NCBI RefSeq assembly: GCF_003400205.1
Contig: NZ_QUQV01000008.1
Location: 62,001 to 126,000 of the forward strand
Reading direction: 5' to 3'
DNA from: Bacillus sp. HNG
GTDB lineage: Bacteria; Bacillota; Bacilli; Bacillales; Bacillaceae_L
Length of the DNA: 64,000 nt
Shown: positions 33,443 through 42,021 of the stretch, in pieces
Layout of the letters: each line of letters starts with the position of its first letter
Position numbering within the stretch: the stretch's first letter is position 1
Translations under genes and position numbers: made by a program
Notes under the pieces: generated by a model
Told to the model about the DNA's origin: nothing
What the model saw: only the letters and a program-made list of their open reading frames with translations
The model's database searches: none

Positions 33443-33841
33443 CTATTGTGGAGCCACAAGTTCTACTTTTATTCGATCTGGGTCTTCAAAATAAACAGCA
33501 TAGTGGTCATCTCCCCCAGCAAAAGGATGCTTTTTTGAATACAGAATATTAATTCCTCTTTCTTTTAATTTACTTGTCACTTCATCCACGTGCTGACGTG
33601 AACTTGCGTGAAACGCCAAGTGATTAAGACCTACCCGGCATCTATGATACGGAATATCTAAAAACCTGTCCTCTGTTTGTACAAAAACGATGTATGTGTC
33701 ATCCATTTTCCAACTTCGTCCACTTTCCCAATCTTGAAACGGATTGTAGCCTAATGCTTCAAGAAACCAACCCAAAAAATCGACTGTCCTTTTTATATCT
33801 GAAACATATATTTCAATATGATGGAGCAACCCCTTTGCCAA
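33443..33841 (-). CDS. VOC superfamily (glyoxalase-fold) protein
   Basis: 132-residue VOC protein. GLLHHIEIYVSDIKRTVDFL opens the fold with a metal-type His; GLNHLAFHASSRQHVDEVTS carries the second His, and YAVYFEDPDRIKVELVAP the terminal Glu, so the usual His-His-Glu metal site is present. The frame opens at 33886, but AGGGTG before TTG 33841 gives the standard family start and is preferred. Substrate unknown; detoxification or antibiotic binding are common roles in the family. Confidence 0.85.
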   Translation of the reverse strand: MAKGLLHHIEIYVSDIKRTVDFLGWFLEALGYNPFQDWESGRSWKMDDTYIVFVQTEDRFLDIPYHRCRVGLNHLAFHASSRQHVDEVTSKLKERGINILYSKKHPFAGGDDHYAVYFEDPDRIKVELVAPQ

Positions 33842-33962
33842 TAAAAACACCCTTTCTTTTCCACTATGCTGGTCGTAGTTCCACATACTTATATATCGAT
33901 GTTATCATACTATTCTAAACACTATTCTAAATAATCTGGTTGAAAAAATAGGCTAGACCCAT

Positions 33963-34601
33963 TTAATTTTTTACTTTTGAAACAGTCAGCCCATCACCAA
34001 TTGGAATAAGTACAGATTCTAATTGAGGATGGTTAGCAACAGTAGTATTAAATTTTTTCATAGATTCAGTATGTCGAGCAGGTTCAGCGTGCTCGTCTGC
34101 GACAGTCCCTCTCGCAAGTACATTATCACAAACAATTAGAGCTCCATTTACCGCTAGTTGAATGCAATAATTTAGATAGTTTTCATAGTTTTCTTTGTCT
34201 GCATCGATAAAGAAAAAATCAAATCGTTTGTTGGTGTTAATGAGGTGTTCAAGATTTTGCAATGCAGGTCCTACCATATATGAAACTTGGTCACCAAAAC
34301 CTGCCTTAGATAAATTCCTAGACGCTAACTCTGCGTAGTTCTCTACTAATTCAAGTGAGGTTAATCTTCCTTCTTTACCGAACCCTTTAGCAAGGCAAAT
34401 CCCACTATAGCCCCCCAGCGCTCCAATCTCAAGAACATTTGTTGCTCCTGAAATAGATACTAGTAACGTAAGAAACTTCCCAGTAGAAGGAGATACTGAT
34501 ATTGATCGCATACCATTCTCTTTTATAGAAACCAGAACCTCTTCCAAAATCTCATCTTGTTTATAAAAAACTGAATCAATGTAACGGTTAATTTGTTTCA
34601 T
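33963..34601 (-). CDS. SAM-dependent O-methyltransferase (family 3, CCoAOMT-like)
   Basis: 212-residue methyltransferase. SVSPSTGKFLTLLVSISGAT, then NVLEIGALGGYSGICLAKGF is motif I; LTSLELVENYAELASRNLSK follows; FDFFFIDADKENYENYLNYC is the metal- and SAM-binding block; LIVCDNVLARGTVADE completes the site. This matches the cation-dependent O-methyltransferase family (YrrM-like). The frame opens at 34646, but GGAG precedes ATG 34601, which starts MKQINRYID. The acceptor is unknown. Confidence 0.88.
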   Translation of the reverse strand: MKQINRYIDSVFYKQDEILEEVLVSIKENGMRSISVSPSTGKFLTLLVSISGATNVLEIGALGGYSGICLAKGFGKEGRLTSLELVENYAELASRNLSKAGFGDQVSYMVGPALQNLEHLINTNKRFDFFFIDADKENYENYLNYCIQLAVNGALIVCDNVLARGTVADEHAEPARHTESMKKFNTTVANHPQLESVLIPIGDGLTVSKVKN

Positions 34602-34688
34602 GACAATAGATCTCCTTTTTGTATACAGATTTATACGACTAGTCAATGAAAAGTAAAAAAATAATAGATATGAAGATAGATCTCCTAA

Positions 34689-35177
34689 TTATGATGATAC
34701 CAATAGACCACAATGAATATTAGGCTTCTCTTTAGTAATTCTGATTTCAATAGATGGTGAAGCTTCTATATGAATAAATGAATCTTCTAATTCTAAAACA
34801 ACCGAGGTTAATTTTTCCTCATTGGATTCACTAAAACCATATCCCCATACATTCTTGATTATGTTATGGCTGGTAGAGTAGCTTGAAGCAGAAATTAAAT
34901 AATTCTCATTAAGACTATCAATAACTTCATATTCAAGTGGATCTGGTACTCCTTGTTCATTCAAGACAAGGATGTTTTCCCCAGTTTCTAGCTCTTCCCA
35001 TTCAAAAAGCCAAAATCTTTCATCCATGTTTACATGAGATGTTTGGAATCTGATAAGTGGCTTCGAGCAGTGTAAAATAAGTTCGCCCTTATTGTTGTAT
35101 ATATGAAGGAGTTTCCCGTAAATACCCTCCATTGCCGTTCCTTTTATTGTTTTGATTACATTTAAATCTGACTTCAT
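34689..35177 (-). CDS. Hypothetical protein
   Basis: 162-residue soluble acidic protein that I do not recognise. It looks beta-rich: MEGIYGKLLHIYNNKGELIL, FWLFEWEELETGENILVLNE, YEVIDSLNENYLISASSYST and VVLELEDSFIHIEASPSIEI alternate short strands with turns. No signal peptide or membrane helix. AAAGGAG precedes the ATG at 35177. It lies 88 bases upstream of the methyltransferase on the same strand, so co-transcription is possible. No function proposed. Confidence 0.65.
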   Translation of the reverse strand: MKSDLNVIKTIKGTAMEGIYGKLLHIYNNKGELILHCSKPLIRFQTSHVNMDERFWLFEWEELETGENILVLNEQGVPDPLEYEVIDSLNENYLISASSYSTSHNIIKNVWGYGFSESNEEKLTSVVLELEDSFIHIEASPSIEIRITKEKPNIHCGLLVSS

Positions 35178-35329
35178 ATTTTACTCCTTTGACTATTTTT
35201 TCTTTAACAAACCCTCCAAATTACCTTTTGCAAGGAACTAGTTACTTTAAAATCTTAAATAAAATCTGCTTATGGCTGTGGGACAGTTTTATCAAATTGA
35301 AATTCTCTGTGCTTATTAAACGTTTAATC

Positions 35330-35998
35330 TTATTTATTGGCTGTTTTCTCAAACTTTGTTGTTTTTGGCCACAAATGATTTCCGCTGCAGGTGGACGCTT
35401 TCCGCGGGCGTGGCTTGAGCCTCCTCGTCGCTAATCGCTCCTGCGGGGTCTCAAGTCTCACGCTTTTCCCGCAGGAGTCGCCACCTTCCGCTTCAATCAA
35501 TAGTATTGTTTTATCCAATAGCAACATTCTTTTAGAAAAGAGCCTATTCATTTCATTCCACGCTAATTCGTAAAGAGTTTTATTAATAATTCCTTTAGAT
35601 AAAGCATCTTCAAGTTCATCTGCATCCTTTTCAATGATTTCTCCAGATGGCAGCAAAATGATATCTAGAAATAAGTCTTCCATCCACGGAATACCATTTT
35701 CAACTCCGTTACAAAGGCATATATCAATATACCATTGAACAATTTCACCATTCGCATCAAACATCGTTGTAACCGAATGATGTTCGTTCAGAGGAAATTG
35801 TTGCAGCCACATATAGCCATCATCAACAATACGTACACGTTTTTCTTCATAGTTAACTGATAACGGTTCAGTTACTTCTATTAAATTTAATAAAGTGATA
35901 TAGCCCTTAAATTCATTGTCTTCAAGATATGTTTGAGAATATTTTCTCTTTAGAACCCGCTTCCATTCCGAACGATCACCGAATTTCCGTTTCAGCAT
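35330..35998 (-). CDS. DUF402 family protein with repeat-derived C-terminus
   Basis: 222 residues. Residues 1-166 are a DUF402 domain (YgaC/FomD-like barrel; some relatives are nucleoside phosphatases): RIVDDGYMWLQQFPLNEHHS, TTMFDANGEIVQWYIDICLC, GIPWMEDLFLDIILLPSGEI and ELEDALSKGIINKTLYELAW. From about residue 167 the codons come from repeat copy C (35376-35499), giving a Gly/Arg/Pro-rich tail unrelated to the family. The natural end was probably about 10 residues longer than the break. AAGGGGATTAAA precedes the ATG. Confidence 0.8.
   Translation of the reverse strand: MLKRKFGDRSEWKRVLKRKYSQTYLEDNEFKGYITLLNLIEVTEPLSVNYEEKRVRIVDDGYMWLQQFPLNEHHSVTTMFDANGEIVQWYIDICLCNGVENGIPWMEDLFLDIILLPSGEIIEKDADELEDALSKGIINKTLYELAWNEMNRLFSKRMLLLDKTILLIEAEGGDSCGKSVRLETPQERLATRRLKPRPRKASTCSGNHLWPKTTKFEKTANK
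35376..35499. repeat. MITE-like repeat, copy C (related subfamily)
   Basis: Bounded by TGATTTCCGC and an inverted AATCA end. It shares with copies A and B the blocks CTTTCCGCGGGCG, GCCTCCTCG, CGGGGTCTC and TTCCCGCAGGA but differs between them. The outer arms GCAGGTGG and CCACCTTCCGC also pair. It lies inside the 3' end of the DUF402 gene. Confidence 0.85.
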
Positions 35999-36141
35999 TT
36001 TAATCCCCTTTTTTCTATTTATACTGTTTTGGTTGATTTTGAATATTTCTTACTTACCAAAACATTGCAGCCATACAACAAAAGCTGACAAAATGGCATT
36101 TATACACCTGATTGAAGAATTACCCTTTATAGATAAAAAAT

Positions 36142-36164
36142 ACGTCTCTATTAAATAGGGACGC
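36142..36164 (-). terminator. Terminator of the DinB-lipoprotein operon
   Basis: GCGTCCCTATT pairs with AATAGAGACGT on minus, followed by ATTTTTT. Confidence 0.75.
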
Positions 36165-36177
36165 ACTTTTGCTTATA

Positions 36178-36516
36178 TTATTTTTTGTATAGATCAATAA
36201 TTGGACTATATCCTGGATTATATGTAAATGTGGTAAATGTTCCAAAGGTCCCTAAACCTTCAATTAGAGTTCTACGTCCTTCCTCATCTTCCAATATAAC
36301 CCCCATCTTATTTAGTAAAATATAATCGTTAATCGTTCGATCAACTACAGTTTGCTTCGAATTTTTAAGTACACAATCATCTCCAACACACTCTATATCA
36401 TGTTTACTCGCTAACCACTCATTAAATTCCTGAGGAGAAGGTTTTGATAATAGTAGTGTTGAAAAAAAAAGTAAAACGAGAGCGGAGATAAAGATTGTTA
36501 TTCGTTTTTCACTCAT
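36178..36516 (-). CDS. Small membrane-anchored protein, unknown
   Basis: 112-residue protein with one N-terminal helix (EKRITIFISALVLLFFSTLL) and a soluble domain containing a Cys pair, HDIECVGDDCVLK, which could form a disulphide outside the membrane. I do not recognise the family. The frame opens at 36558, but GGAGG lies 6 bases before ATG 36516. It follows the lipoprotein gene by about 40 bases and ends at a terminator, so it is probably the last gene of a three-gene unit. Confidence 0.65.
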   Translation of the reverse strand: MSEKRITIFISALVLLFFSTLLLSKPSPQEFNEWLASKHDIECVGDDCVLKNSKQTVVDRTINDYILLNKMGVILEDEEGRRTLIEGLGTFGTFTTFTYNPGYSPIIDLYKK

Positions 36517-36557
36517 ACATTGCCTCCCTGAGATTACTTCTAAAAGAATGATATCCA

Positions 36558-37115
36558 TTACAAGGCTATATCATGGAGATACCAATCTTTCTTCATCTTT
36601 ACGAAGGTTAAATTGAAGTATCTAGCTTCCAGAACCGCATCACTTTCCCCACTATAATGTGGACGAATTGTTACTTCAGCTCTATTATCCATTGGTTCAA
36701 ATGAAATTCCTTCGATATACCAACTTTCTAAGGTCTGATTATCCGTATTATAGGTGACTTTTCTTTCATAACTTTGTGTTATCGCATAAATTTCACCATT
36801 CTTTTTTTCGAAACGGAGTTCATCAGAGGTATGTTCATTCAACCATTCCACGTTTTCGTTCTGTAAATTATAAAAAAAGAAAGAGGTATTCATGTTAATG
36901 TATGGGGTGTTTGTGAATTGGTACTTGTATTGTCTTTCAATATCCCGTAATGCCTCTAGCTCCTTTTCTGTTTCCATGGCTTCATCTTTCAAGATTTGGA
37001 TTTCTTCTACTAATCTCTCAACTTTCTTAAAATCTGTGGAAACTTCTTTATTTTGGCATCCAGTCATCACTATTAAAAACGCAAATAACATTAATACTTT
37101 TTTTATCTCACTCAC
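36558..37115 (-). CDS. Lipoprotein of unknown function
   Basis: 185-residue predicted lipoprotein. The start is GTG 37115: MSEIKKVLMLFAFLIVMTGC with lipidation at Cys20. A coiled-coil-prone stretch follows (VERLVEEIQILKDEAMETEK), then a beta-rich domain with FEKKNGEIYAITQSYERKV and AEVTIRPHYSGESDAVLEA. The longer frame to 37223 overlaps the DinB gene and lacks a site. The family is not recognised; the layout suggests an NTF2-like or Ig-like extracellular domain (inference). Confidence 0.7.
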   Translation of the reverse strand: MSEIKKVLMLFAFLIVMTGCQNKEVSTDFKKVERLVEEIQILKDEAMETEKELEALRDIERQYKYQFTNTPYINMNTSFFFYNLQNENVEWLNEHTSDELRFEKKNGEIYAITQSYERKVTYNTDNQTLESWYIEGISFEPMDNRAEVTIRPHYSGESDAVLEARYFNLTFVKMKKDWYLHDIAL

Positions 37116-37156
37116 CTCATTTTGAACTCTTCCTCTTCCTTGAGAGACCAGTGCTA

Positions 37157-37633
37157 TTATTCGAATAGCCCTCTGGAAATTACATTTGCTGTCACCGGTT
37201 CCCGTCCAAGTTCTCTCGCCCACACAGACAACTGACCAATGTGGTGTATTTCGTGAGCTATGACATGCCGCATAATTTCCCCTTGTTTAAACGTTTCACT
37301 TTGGCCATTAGGATAGGTAATGGTAACGGGTTCTGAGTCCATTTCATTTGACCAAGACATAATAAACGGTTCAATTTCTTTATGAAACTGGTTGGATAGA
37401 GCTTTCACTTTTTCCAAGCTAGCGTAATCCTCAAATGGTGGTTCTCCTGGATCTCGTTGTGTTCTCAAAAGGTGAATCCAACTTCGTTCTACCTCCGCGA
37501 TATGAAATAGGGTGTGCAGGATACTACCGACCCCACCAACCCGTTTCTTACGTAATTCCTCTTCAGGTACATCTTCGCACCATGTAAACCAATCATCTCT
37601 AACCTGCCAGTTATATCGAAATAGCGTTTTCAT
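37157..37633 (-). CDS. DinB family protein (YjoA-like)
   Basis: 158-residue DinB-superfamily four-helix bundle. Metal ligands are His44 (LFHIAEVE), His127 and His131 (VIAHEIHHIGQL). MKTLFRYNWQVRDDWFTWCE and RVGGVGSILHTLFHIAEVER resemble the B. subtilis YjoA group. The ATG at 37633 follows GGGAGG. It is the first gene of a probable unit with the lipoprotein. Function unknown; bacillithiol-dependent chemistry is a family-level guess. Confidence 0.87.
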   Translation of the reverse strand: MKTLFRYNWQVRDDWFTWCEDVPEEELRKKRVGGVGSILHTLFHIAEVERSWIHLLRTQRDPGEPPFEDYASLEKVKALSNQFHKEIEPFIMSWSNEMDSEPVTITYPNGQSETFKQGEIMRHVIAHEIHHIGQLSVWARELGREPVTANVISRGLFE

Positions 37634-37759
37634 TTTTATATATCCTCCCATAAGCGTAATCTTTAGTTACAATATCTGTAAGAATTCGACATTAACGTGC
37701 CAAATTCCTTTACTATTAACTACAACACAACAGCTAGCATATCATTTCTAAAAAGTCTT

Positions 37760-39283
37760 TTATTTGTCTATTTCTAGTTGTTTTTTGTCAAGTTTTCCTA
37801 GAGGTGTATAGGGGAGATGGTCAACTATTGAGATTTCTTTTGGGAGCTGAAATCTTGCTAACCTAGGGCGGAGCCACTCTCGTAATTCTCCTTCTGTTAG
37901 GTATGCATTTTTTTCTGGAACGACAATTGCTTTCAAGCGTTGGCCAAATTGCTCATCATCGATTCCAATAATCGCAACATCGAGAATGTAAGGGTGCTGG
38001 ATGAGGACTTGTTCAACTTCAACTGGGTAAACATTTTCCCCGCCTGAAATGACCATTTCGTCCATTCTTCCACACAAAAAATAATAACCATTTTCGTCAC
38101 GATAACCTGCATCTCCAGTTCCAACCCAAATGTCCTTTCGAATGGACCAATCATTTTTAATATGGAGTTGACCGATTGTACCCCTTGGAACTTCAGATTT
38201 GTTGGAATCCAAGATTCTAATTTTGAGCCCATCTATCTTTTTACCGATGGTTTTCGCCGAATACATTAAGTCCTGCGGGGTGGCGATGAAGTTCAAGCCT
38301 GATTCTGAGGTGCCGTACAAATTGTATAGGATTGGACCTAGTTTTTGAAACGTCTCATCAATAAGCTTTGTTGGCAGCTTTGCACCACCTGATGCAATAC
38401 ATTTGAGCGATTTTAAATGTTCATGGTTCGTTTGCAGCACTTTTTGGAGCATTAACGGGACAACGGTGACGACCTCTATTTGTTGATCGTGTATGATTTC
38501 ACAGGCTATTTTCGCATTGAACCCGCTGGTGATGACTACCTTTTTTCCTAACGGTATGAATAACAGTAGAACAGCAATCCCATATCCATGATAAATTGGT
38601 GTTGCAATGAACGCATTGTGGTAATCCAAAATCCGCAATCGCTTAATAAATGCCACAAATGGATGTAAATAATGAAAAAGTGACGGTTGATGTGCCGCAT
38701 CCTTAGACATTCCCGTTGTACCACTGGTTTGCAGTACGATTTTTCCTTTAGTGGTACGTGACAAGGCTACTTGGATTGTATTTGAGTTTAGAAAGTTACT
38801 GATAGCTTGTAAGTTAGGATGATAGCTTAGTATTTTTTGTTTGAAATAGTTATCAATAATGTGACCCAATTCAGCATCATAAATGATGAGGTCGAAATTG
38901 TGTCGCTCTGCAAAAGCGTTGAATTGCTGTTTGCTGATTTCCGTGTTTAATAGATAGAGGTCTGCACCCACTCTAGACACAGCAAAAATTGTTTTTACGA
39001 GTGAGGTATGGTTTTTACATAAAATACCGACTTTCTGTCCAACTTGAAGGTCGGCTTTTTCTACTAGAGACTGAGCAAGTTTCGTTGATTGGTCTAGGAG
39101 CTGCTTGTAGGTGAGTGTTTCATGGTCGTCCACGAGTGCAATCCTGTTGGAGTATTTCTTTTCTGCAAAATGTAAGAGTGTCATCAAATTGATACCGCAT
39201 GTAATGACTGATGTGAATAAACGGTATAATCCTATTGGAGAAAGCAGTTTTATTTTATATAACACATAAAAAAGTTTAATCAT
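37760..39283 (-). CDS. AMP-binding acyl-CoA synthetase
   Basis: 507-residue member of the acyl/aryl-CoA synthetase (ANL) superfamily, which activates a carboxylic acid with ATP and CoA. Motifs: the P-loop-like LQTSGTTGMSKDAA (about residues 203-216), YGTSESG, GTGDAGYRDENGYYFLCGRM, DEMVISGGENVYPVEVEQVL and the catalytic Lys in PYTPLGKLDKKQL. The N-terminus has a hydrophobic stretch that may tether it to the membrane. Its ATG overlaps the SDR stop by 8 bases (ATGATTAA), so the two are translationally coupled. A long-chain fatty acid substrate is likely but unproven. Confidence 0.88.
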   Translation of the reverse strand: MIKLFYVLYKIKLLSPIGLYRLFTSVITCGINLMTLLHFAEKKYSNRIALVDDHETLTYKQLLDQSTKLAQSLVEKADLQVGQKVGILCKNHTSLVKTIFAVSRVGADLYLLNTEISKQQFNAFAERHNFDLIIYDAELGHIIDNYFKQKILSYHPNLQAISNFLNSNTIQVALSRTTKGKIVLQTSGTTGMSKDAAHQPSLFHYLHPFVAFIKRLRILDYHNAFIATPIYHGYGIAVLLLFIPLGKKVVITSGFNAKIACEIIHDQQIEVVTVVPLMLQKVLQTNHEHLKSLKCIASGGAKLPTKLIDETFQKLGPILYNLYGTSESGLNFIATPQDLMYSAKTIGKKIDGLKIRILDSNKSEVPRGTIGQLHIKNDWSIRKDIWVGTGDAGYRDENGYYFLCGRMDEMVISGGENVYPVEVEQVLIQHPYILDVAIIGIDDEQFGQRLKAIVVPEKNAYLTEGELREWLRPRLARFQLPKEISIVDHLPYTPLGKLDKKQLEIDK

Positions 39284-40097
39284 TTTGCTTTCCCTTCTTT
39301 GAAAAATCTCTTAAATTCGTAAGGAAAATGGAGACCAGTTGTCCAAAAATAAGCCACCACGGTTGATACTTTTTCTTTCGAGTGTACATTGATTTACAGA
39401 TGATTTTAGCAGCATCATGTGACGACATTGCGGGCGTATTGCGATACCCTTTTGTTGGTTCAATCATGGGTGTCCGGACTAATGGTAAGTAAATAGAAGT
39501 AATAGCAACTTTGTTCAATTCAGGTGCAACCGATCTTAACCACACATCAAATGCTGATTTTGATGCCTGATAGGCCGCGAAATATGGCACTGGTGCTAAT
39601 CTTGTGTTAATAGTCGATACATTGATAATCTGTCCTTGGCTTTTTTGTAGGGCCGGAATAATGGATAACATTATTTTTACGGGGGCAAAGTAGTTAATCG
39701 CCATTGTTCTAGTAAAATCGTGATATCGATCCAGAGATTCATAGATAGAGCGTCTTATGGAGAGACCGGCGTTATTGATGAAGATATCTATAGTTGGTTG
39801 ATTTTGTAAAATGGCTAGAAAGTTGTTAAGCTCAACATCTTTTCTAAGATCCGCTTGGACGATACTCACCTTGGTTGTTTGCTTTTCGATTTTATGTTTA
39901 ATGGTTTCGAGCAACTCGCCTCTTCTCGCGACTAGGATTAGATGACACTGGATGCCAGCTAAATGATAAGCTACTTCCTTGCCGATTCCTGAACTCGCAC
40001 CAGTGATGACGATTGTTTTTCCGGTTAGTTGGGCGTGAAGTTTCTTTTTATTTAAATATGTAGGTGAAAATAAAAGGGATTCTATCAATCTTCGCAT
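39276..40097 (-). CDS. Short-chain dehydrogenase/reductase
   Basis: 273-residue SDR. Cofactor motif TGASSGIGKEVAYHLAG (about residues 29-45), NNAGLSIRRSIYES, catalytic INVSTI and YQASK. RRG after the second strand suggests NADP preference. MRRLIESLLFSPTYLNKKKL is an N-terminal extension seen in lipid-acting SDRs. The frame opens at 40250, but that part is tandem-repeat sequence; AAAGGTG before ATG 40097 is the true site. Coupled to the acyl-CoA ligase, suggesting lipid or fatty-acyl reduction (inference). Confidence 0.87.
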   Translation of the reverse strand: MRRLIESLLFSPTYLNKKKLHAQLTGKTIVITGASSGIGKEVAYHLAGIQCHLILVARRGELLETIKHKIEKQTTKVSIVQADLRKDVELNNFLAILQNQPTIDIFINNAGLSIRRSIYESLDRYHDFTRTMAINYFAPVKIMLSIIPALQKSQGQIINVSTINTRLAPVPYFAAYQASKSAFDVWLRSVAPELNKVAITSIYLPLVRTPMIEPTKGYRNTPAMSSHDAAKIICKSMYTRKKKYQPWWLIFGQLVSIFLTNLRDFSKKGKQND

Positions 40098-40129
40098 GTG
40101 GGCACCTTTTTCAAGATTGTTTTTTGAGG

Positions 40130-40440
40130 ATGAAGGACTTTTCCATAGACTTGGTGGCTTGTTTGGGTGTTCATTCAAGCTATGAAGACCTTTTCCACGG
40201 ACCAGGCTGTTCGTTTGGGTTTTCATCGACCTTATGAAGACCTTTTCCACGGACCAGGCTGCTCGGATGGGTTTTCATCGACCTTATGAAGACCTTTTCC
40301 ACGGACCAGGCTGCTCGGATGGGTTTTCATCGACCTTATGAAGACCTTATCCTCAGACCCAGCAACTCGTTCGGGTCTTCATCGACTTTATGATGACCTT
40401 TTCACCTGACTAATCTCCTGGTTTGGGTCTTCACTACATA
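40130..40440. repeat. 52-bp tandem repeat array, six units
   Basis: Units begin at about 40130, then 40182, 40234, 40286, 40338 and 40390. Units 2 and 3 are identical (ATGAAGACCTTTTCCACGGA ... CATCGACCTT); units 1 and 2 differ at a few bases, and the outer units 0, 4 and 5 are progressively diverged. 52 is not a multiple of three, and stops occur, so it is not coding. It fills the gap between the SDR gene and the hypothetical gene at 40445. Confidence 0.93.
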
Positions 40441-40444
40441 ACTA

Positions 40445-40903
40445 TTACTCTTTTATTAAATAAACAACATCATCTTCCCGCTTTACCTGAAACTTCAGTT
40501 CTTCGCTACTATTTAAAACCGTTGCTCCCCCCGAGGTAATGTCCCCTGAGTAATAAATTCCATACCCGTTGTTAGTCGGGTATCCATAAACATAGCAAAC
40601 TACTTTTCCATCCTGAAGAAACACGATTTGATTCATTCCCTCATTCACGGTTTCTTGAATGCGGTCCCATTTGTACCCGACAGTTTCATAGATTTCTTCC
40701 CTTGGGGTATATGGACTAAAAGAATAAACCGTATCCCATTCAAACGGCGTGACTTCGGTTAATTCAATTGTTTCAACGGATTTTCCAATCTTAAGGACGT
40801 TCTCCTGAAGCAAATCTTCATTCTTCTCCCACAAATCCTTTTTCAATAGAAAAAATAAAAGAATAACGCCCCCTATAAGGATGATTGTCTTTTTGTACTT
40901 CAT
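40445..40903 (-). CDS. Membrane-anchored hypothetical protein
   Basis: 152-residue protein with an N-terminal anchor (KYKKTIILIGGVILLFFLLK) and an extracytoplasmic domain: VETIELTEVTPFEWDTVYSF, YETVGYKWDRIQETVNEGMN, IVFLQDGKVVCYVYGYPTNN and FQVKREDDVVYLIKE. I do not recognise the family, though similar single-anchor proteins occur in bacilli. GGGGGAAG precedes ATG 40903. The tandem array begins 4 bases beyond its stop, so the array sits in its 3' end region. Confidence 0.68.
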   Translation of the reverse strand: MKYKKTIILIGGVILLFFLLKKDLWEKNEDLLQENVLKIGKSVETIELTEVTPFEWDTVYSFSPYTPREEIYETVGYKWDRIQETVNEGMNQIVFLQDGKVVCYVYGYPTNNGYGIYYSGDITSGGATVLNSSEELKFQVKREDDVVYLIKE

Positions 40904-40926
40904 CAAACTTCCCCCTCGAAAAGAGC

Positions 40927-40947
40927 GCTAATCCTCTCAGGATTAAC
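40927..40947 (-). terminator. Hairpin between two hypothetical genes
   Basis: GTTAATCC/GGATTAGC stem with a 5-base loop on minus, followed by GCTCTTTTC. Likely ends the Cys-His membrane protein gene. Confidence 0.6.
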
Positions 40948-40958
40948 TCCCCCATACA

Positions 40959-41276
40959 CTATTCTAGATGTCGTTCAATATTGTACCAAGCATACAACCG
41001 CATTAGCGGAAGGTATAGGGCAACAATACCTATAAGCGAATATAAACTACTTGTTAGAAATAGAATCATAGCCAAAACAAATCCAAGAATTGCTTTAACG
41101 TTTCCGGAAGTTCCGTTTATTGGCTCATTTCCGCCAAACACCGTTTCCCAGCCTTTTAACGATTTGGAATAACACCGATCATGATAAGCCCTGACACTGA
41201 GGAAATACGTTGTGATAACAAGATTGCTTTTATCCGTGATTTCTGCGGAACATCTGTCACAGTAAATGTTTTTCAT
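40959..41276 (-). CDS. Small Cys2-His-Cys membrane protein
   Basis: 105-residue protein. The N-terminus carries a probable zinc site: Cys6 and Cys9 (YCDRCSAEIT), His32 and Cys35 (AYHDRCYSKS). Residues about 60-100 hold two hydrophobic helices (GNVKAILGFVLAMILFLTSS and YSLIGIVALYLPLMRLY). The combination suggests a membrane-tethered zinc-ribbon, function unknown. TTGATAGG precedes the ATG. It lies upstream of the hypothetical gene at 40445 but is separated from it by a hairpin. Confidence 0.65.
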   Translation of the reverse strand: MKNIYCDRCSAEITDKSNLVITTYFLSVRAYHDRCYSKSLKGWETVFGGNEPINGTSGNVKAILGFVLAMILFLTSSLYSLIGIVALYLPLMRLYAWYNIERHLE

Positions 41277-41342
41277 CCTATCAACTCCCCGAATGAACTT
41301 GTTATCCCTTTTACGAATTTTCTCACAAAAGGTTTCAAAAAA

Positions 41343-41999
41343 TTAGTGGCTCGCTTCTAATCGAGTTAACCGCTCATGCAACATTTCTTTCCACTCATCT
41401 GCCAATTCTTCAACTCCCAAAATCTTTTGAATCCCCTCAATATCTCTTGGCTTCTTATAATAAATCTCATTCGCTTCCAGAATAGAGACATGCTTAGAGT
41501 TTCTCTCTATTAGAGAAATGGTGGAGTCCTTTCGTACCGTTCCTTCTTTTAAAACACGTGCCAAATAGCCAGTAAATCCTGTTTGGACCATCATTTTTAG
41601 AAGATATGGGTTGTTTGTTCTTTTTGTAATGGTGCTGCATGGAATACGGCCTTGGGTGATTTGGATAACTGCGTCCCCAATCTGATAAATGTCGCCGATA
41701 CACACATCTTTCTCTTCCATATTCGTGAGGGTTAAGTTTTCCCCGAAAGTTGGAAGCGGAAACTGAACTAAAAATTCACTTTCCCACTGTGAATAATGTT
41801 CAAATGGATATACACAAACAGCACGATCAGGACCACCATGATGCTTTAAATCGGCAACTCCATCTCCACGGAATCCGTCTTTTGTTAAAAATGCCTCTTC
41901 CACAGCTTGTTTACGAATCGCGGTTATTATTTCCTCATTTTTTCCGTACGTCATTTTTTTAGGTAGCCCAATTGAAAAATTCTTGATTTCGATTGTCAT
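41343..41999 (-). CDS. MOSC domain protein (YiiM-like)
   Basis: 218-residue MOSC protein related to YiiM, which reduces N-hydroxylated compounds using molybdenum cofactor. GDGVADLKHHGGPDRAVCVY and PFEHY (about residues 45-69), FGENLTLTNMEEKDVCIGDI, then QGRIPCSTITKRTNNPYLLK with the conserved Cys, and TGFTGYLARVLKEGTV are diagnostic. GGGGGAAC precedes the ATG at 41999. Stand-alone gene. The electron donor and substrate are unknown. Confidence 0.9.
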   Translation of the reverse strand: MTIEIKNFSIGLPKKMTYGKNEEIITAIRKQAVEEAFLTKDGFRGDGVADLKHHGGPDRAVCVYPFEHYSQWESEFLVQFPLPTFGENLTLTNMEEKDVCIGDIYQIGDAVIQITQGRIPCSTITKRTNNPYLLKMMVQTGFTGYLARVLKEGTVRKDSTISLIERNSKHVSILEANEIYYKKPRDIEGIQKILGVEELADEWKEMLHERLTRLEASH

Positions 42000-42021
42000 G
42001 GCTGTTCCCCCTTTCTATCTC

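Noticed and set aside
40098-40250. N-terminal extension of the SDR protein
   Set aside because: Those codons are tandem-repeat sequence with no ribosome site; ATG 40097 has AAAGGTG and gives the normal family start.
40130-40440. Possible CRISPR array
   Set aside because: Units are contiguous 52-bp tandem copies with no unique spacers, and there are no cas genes.
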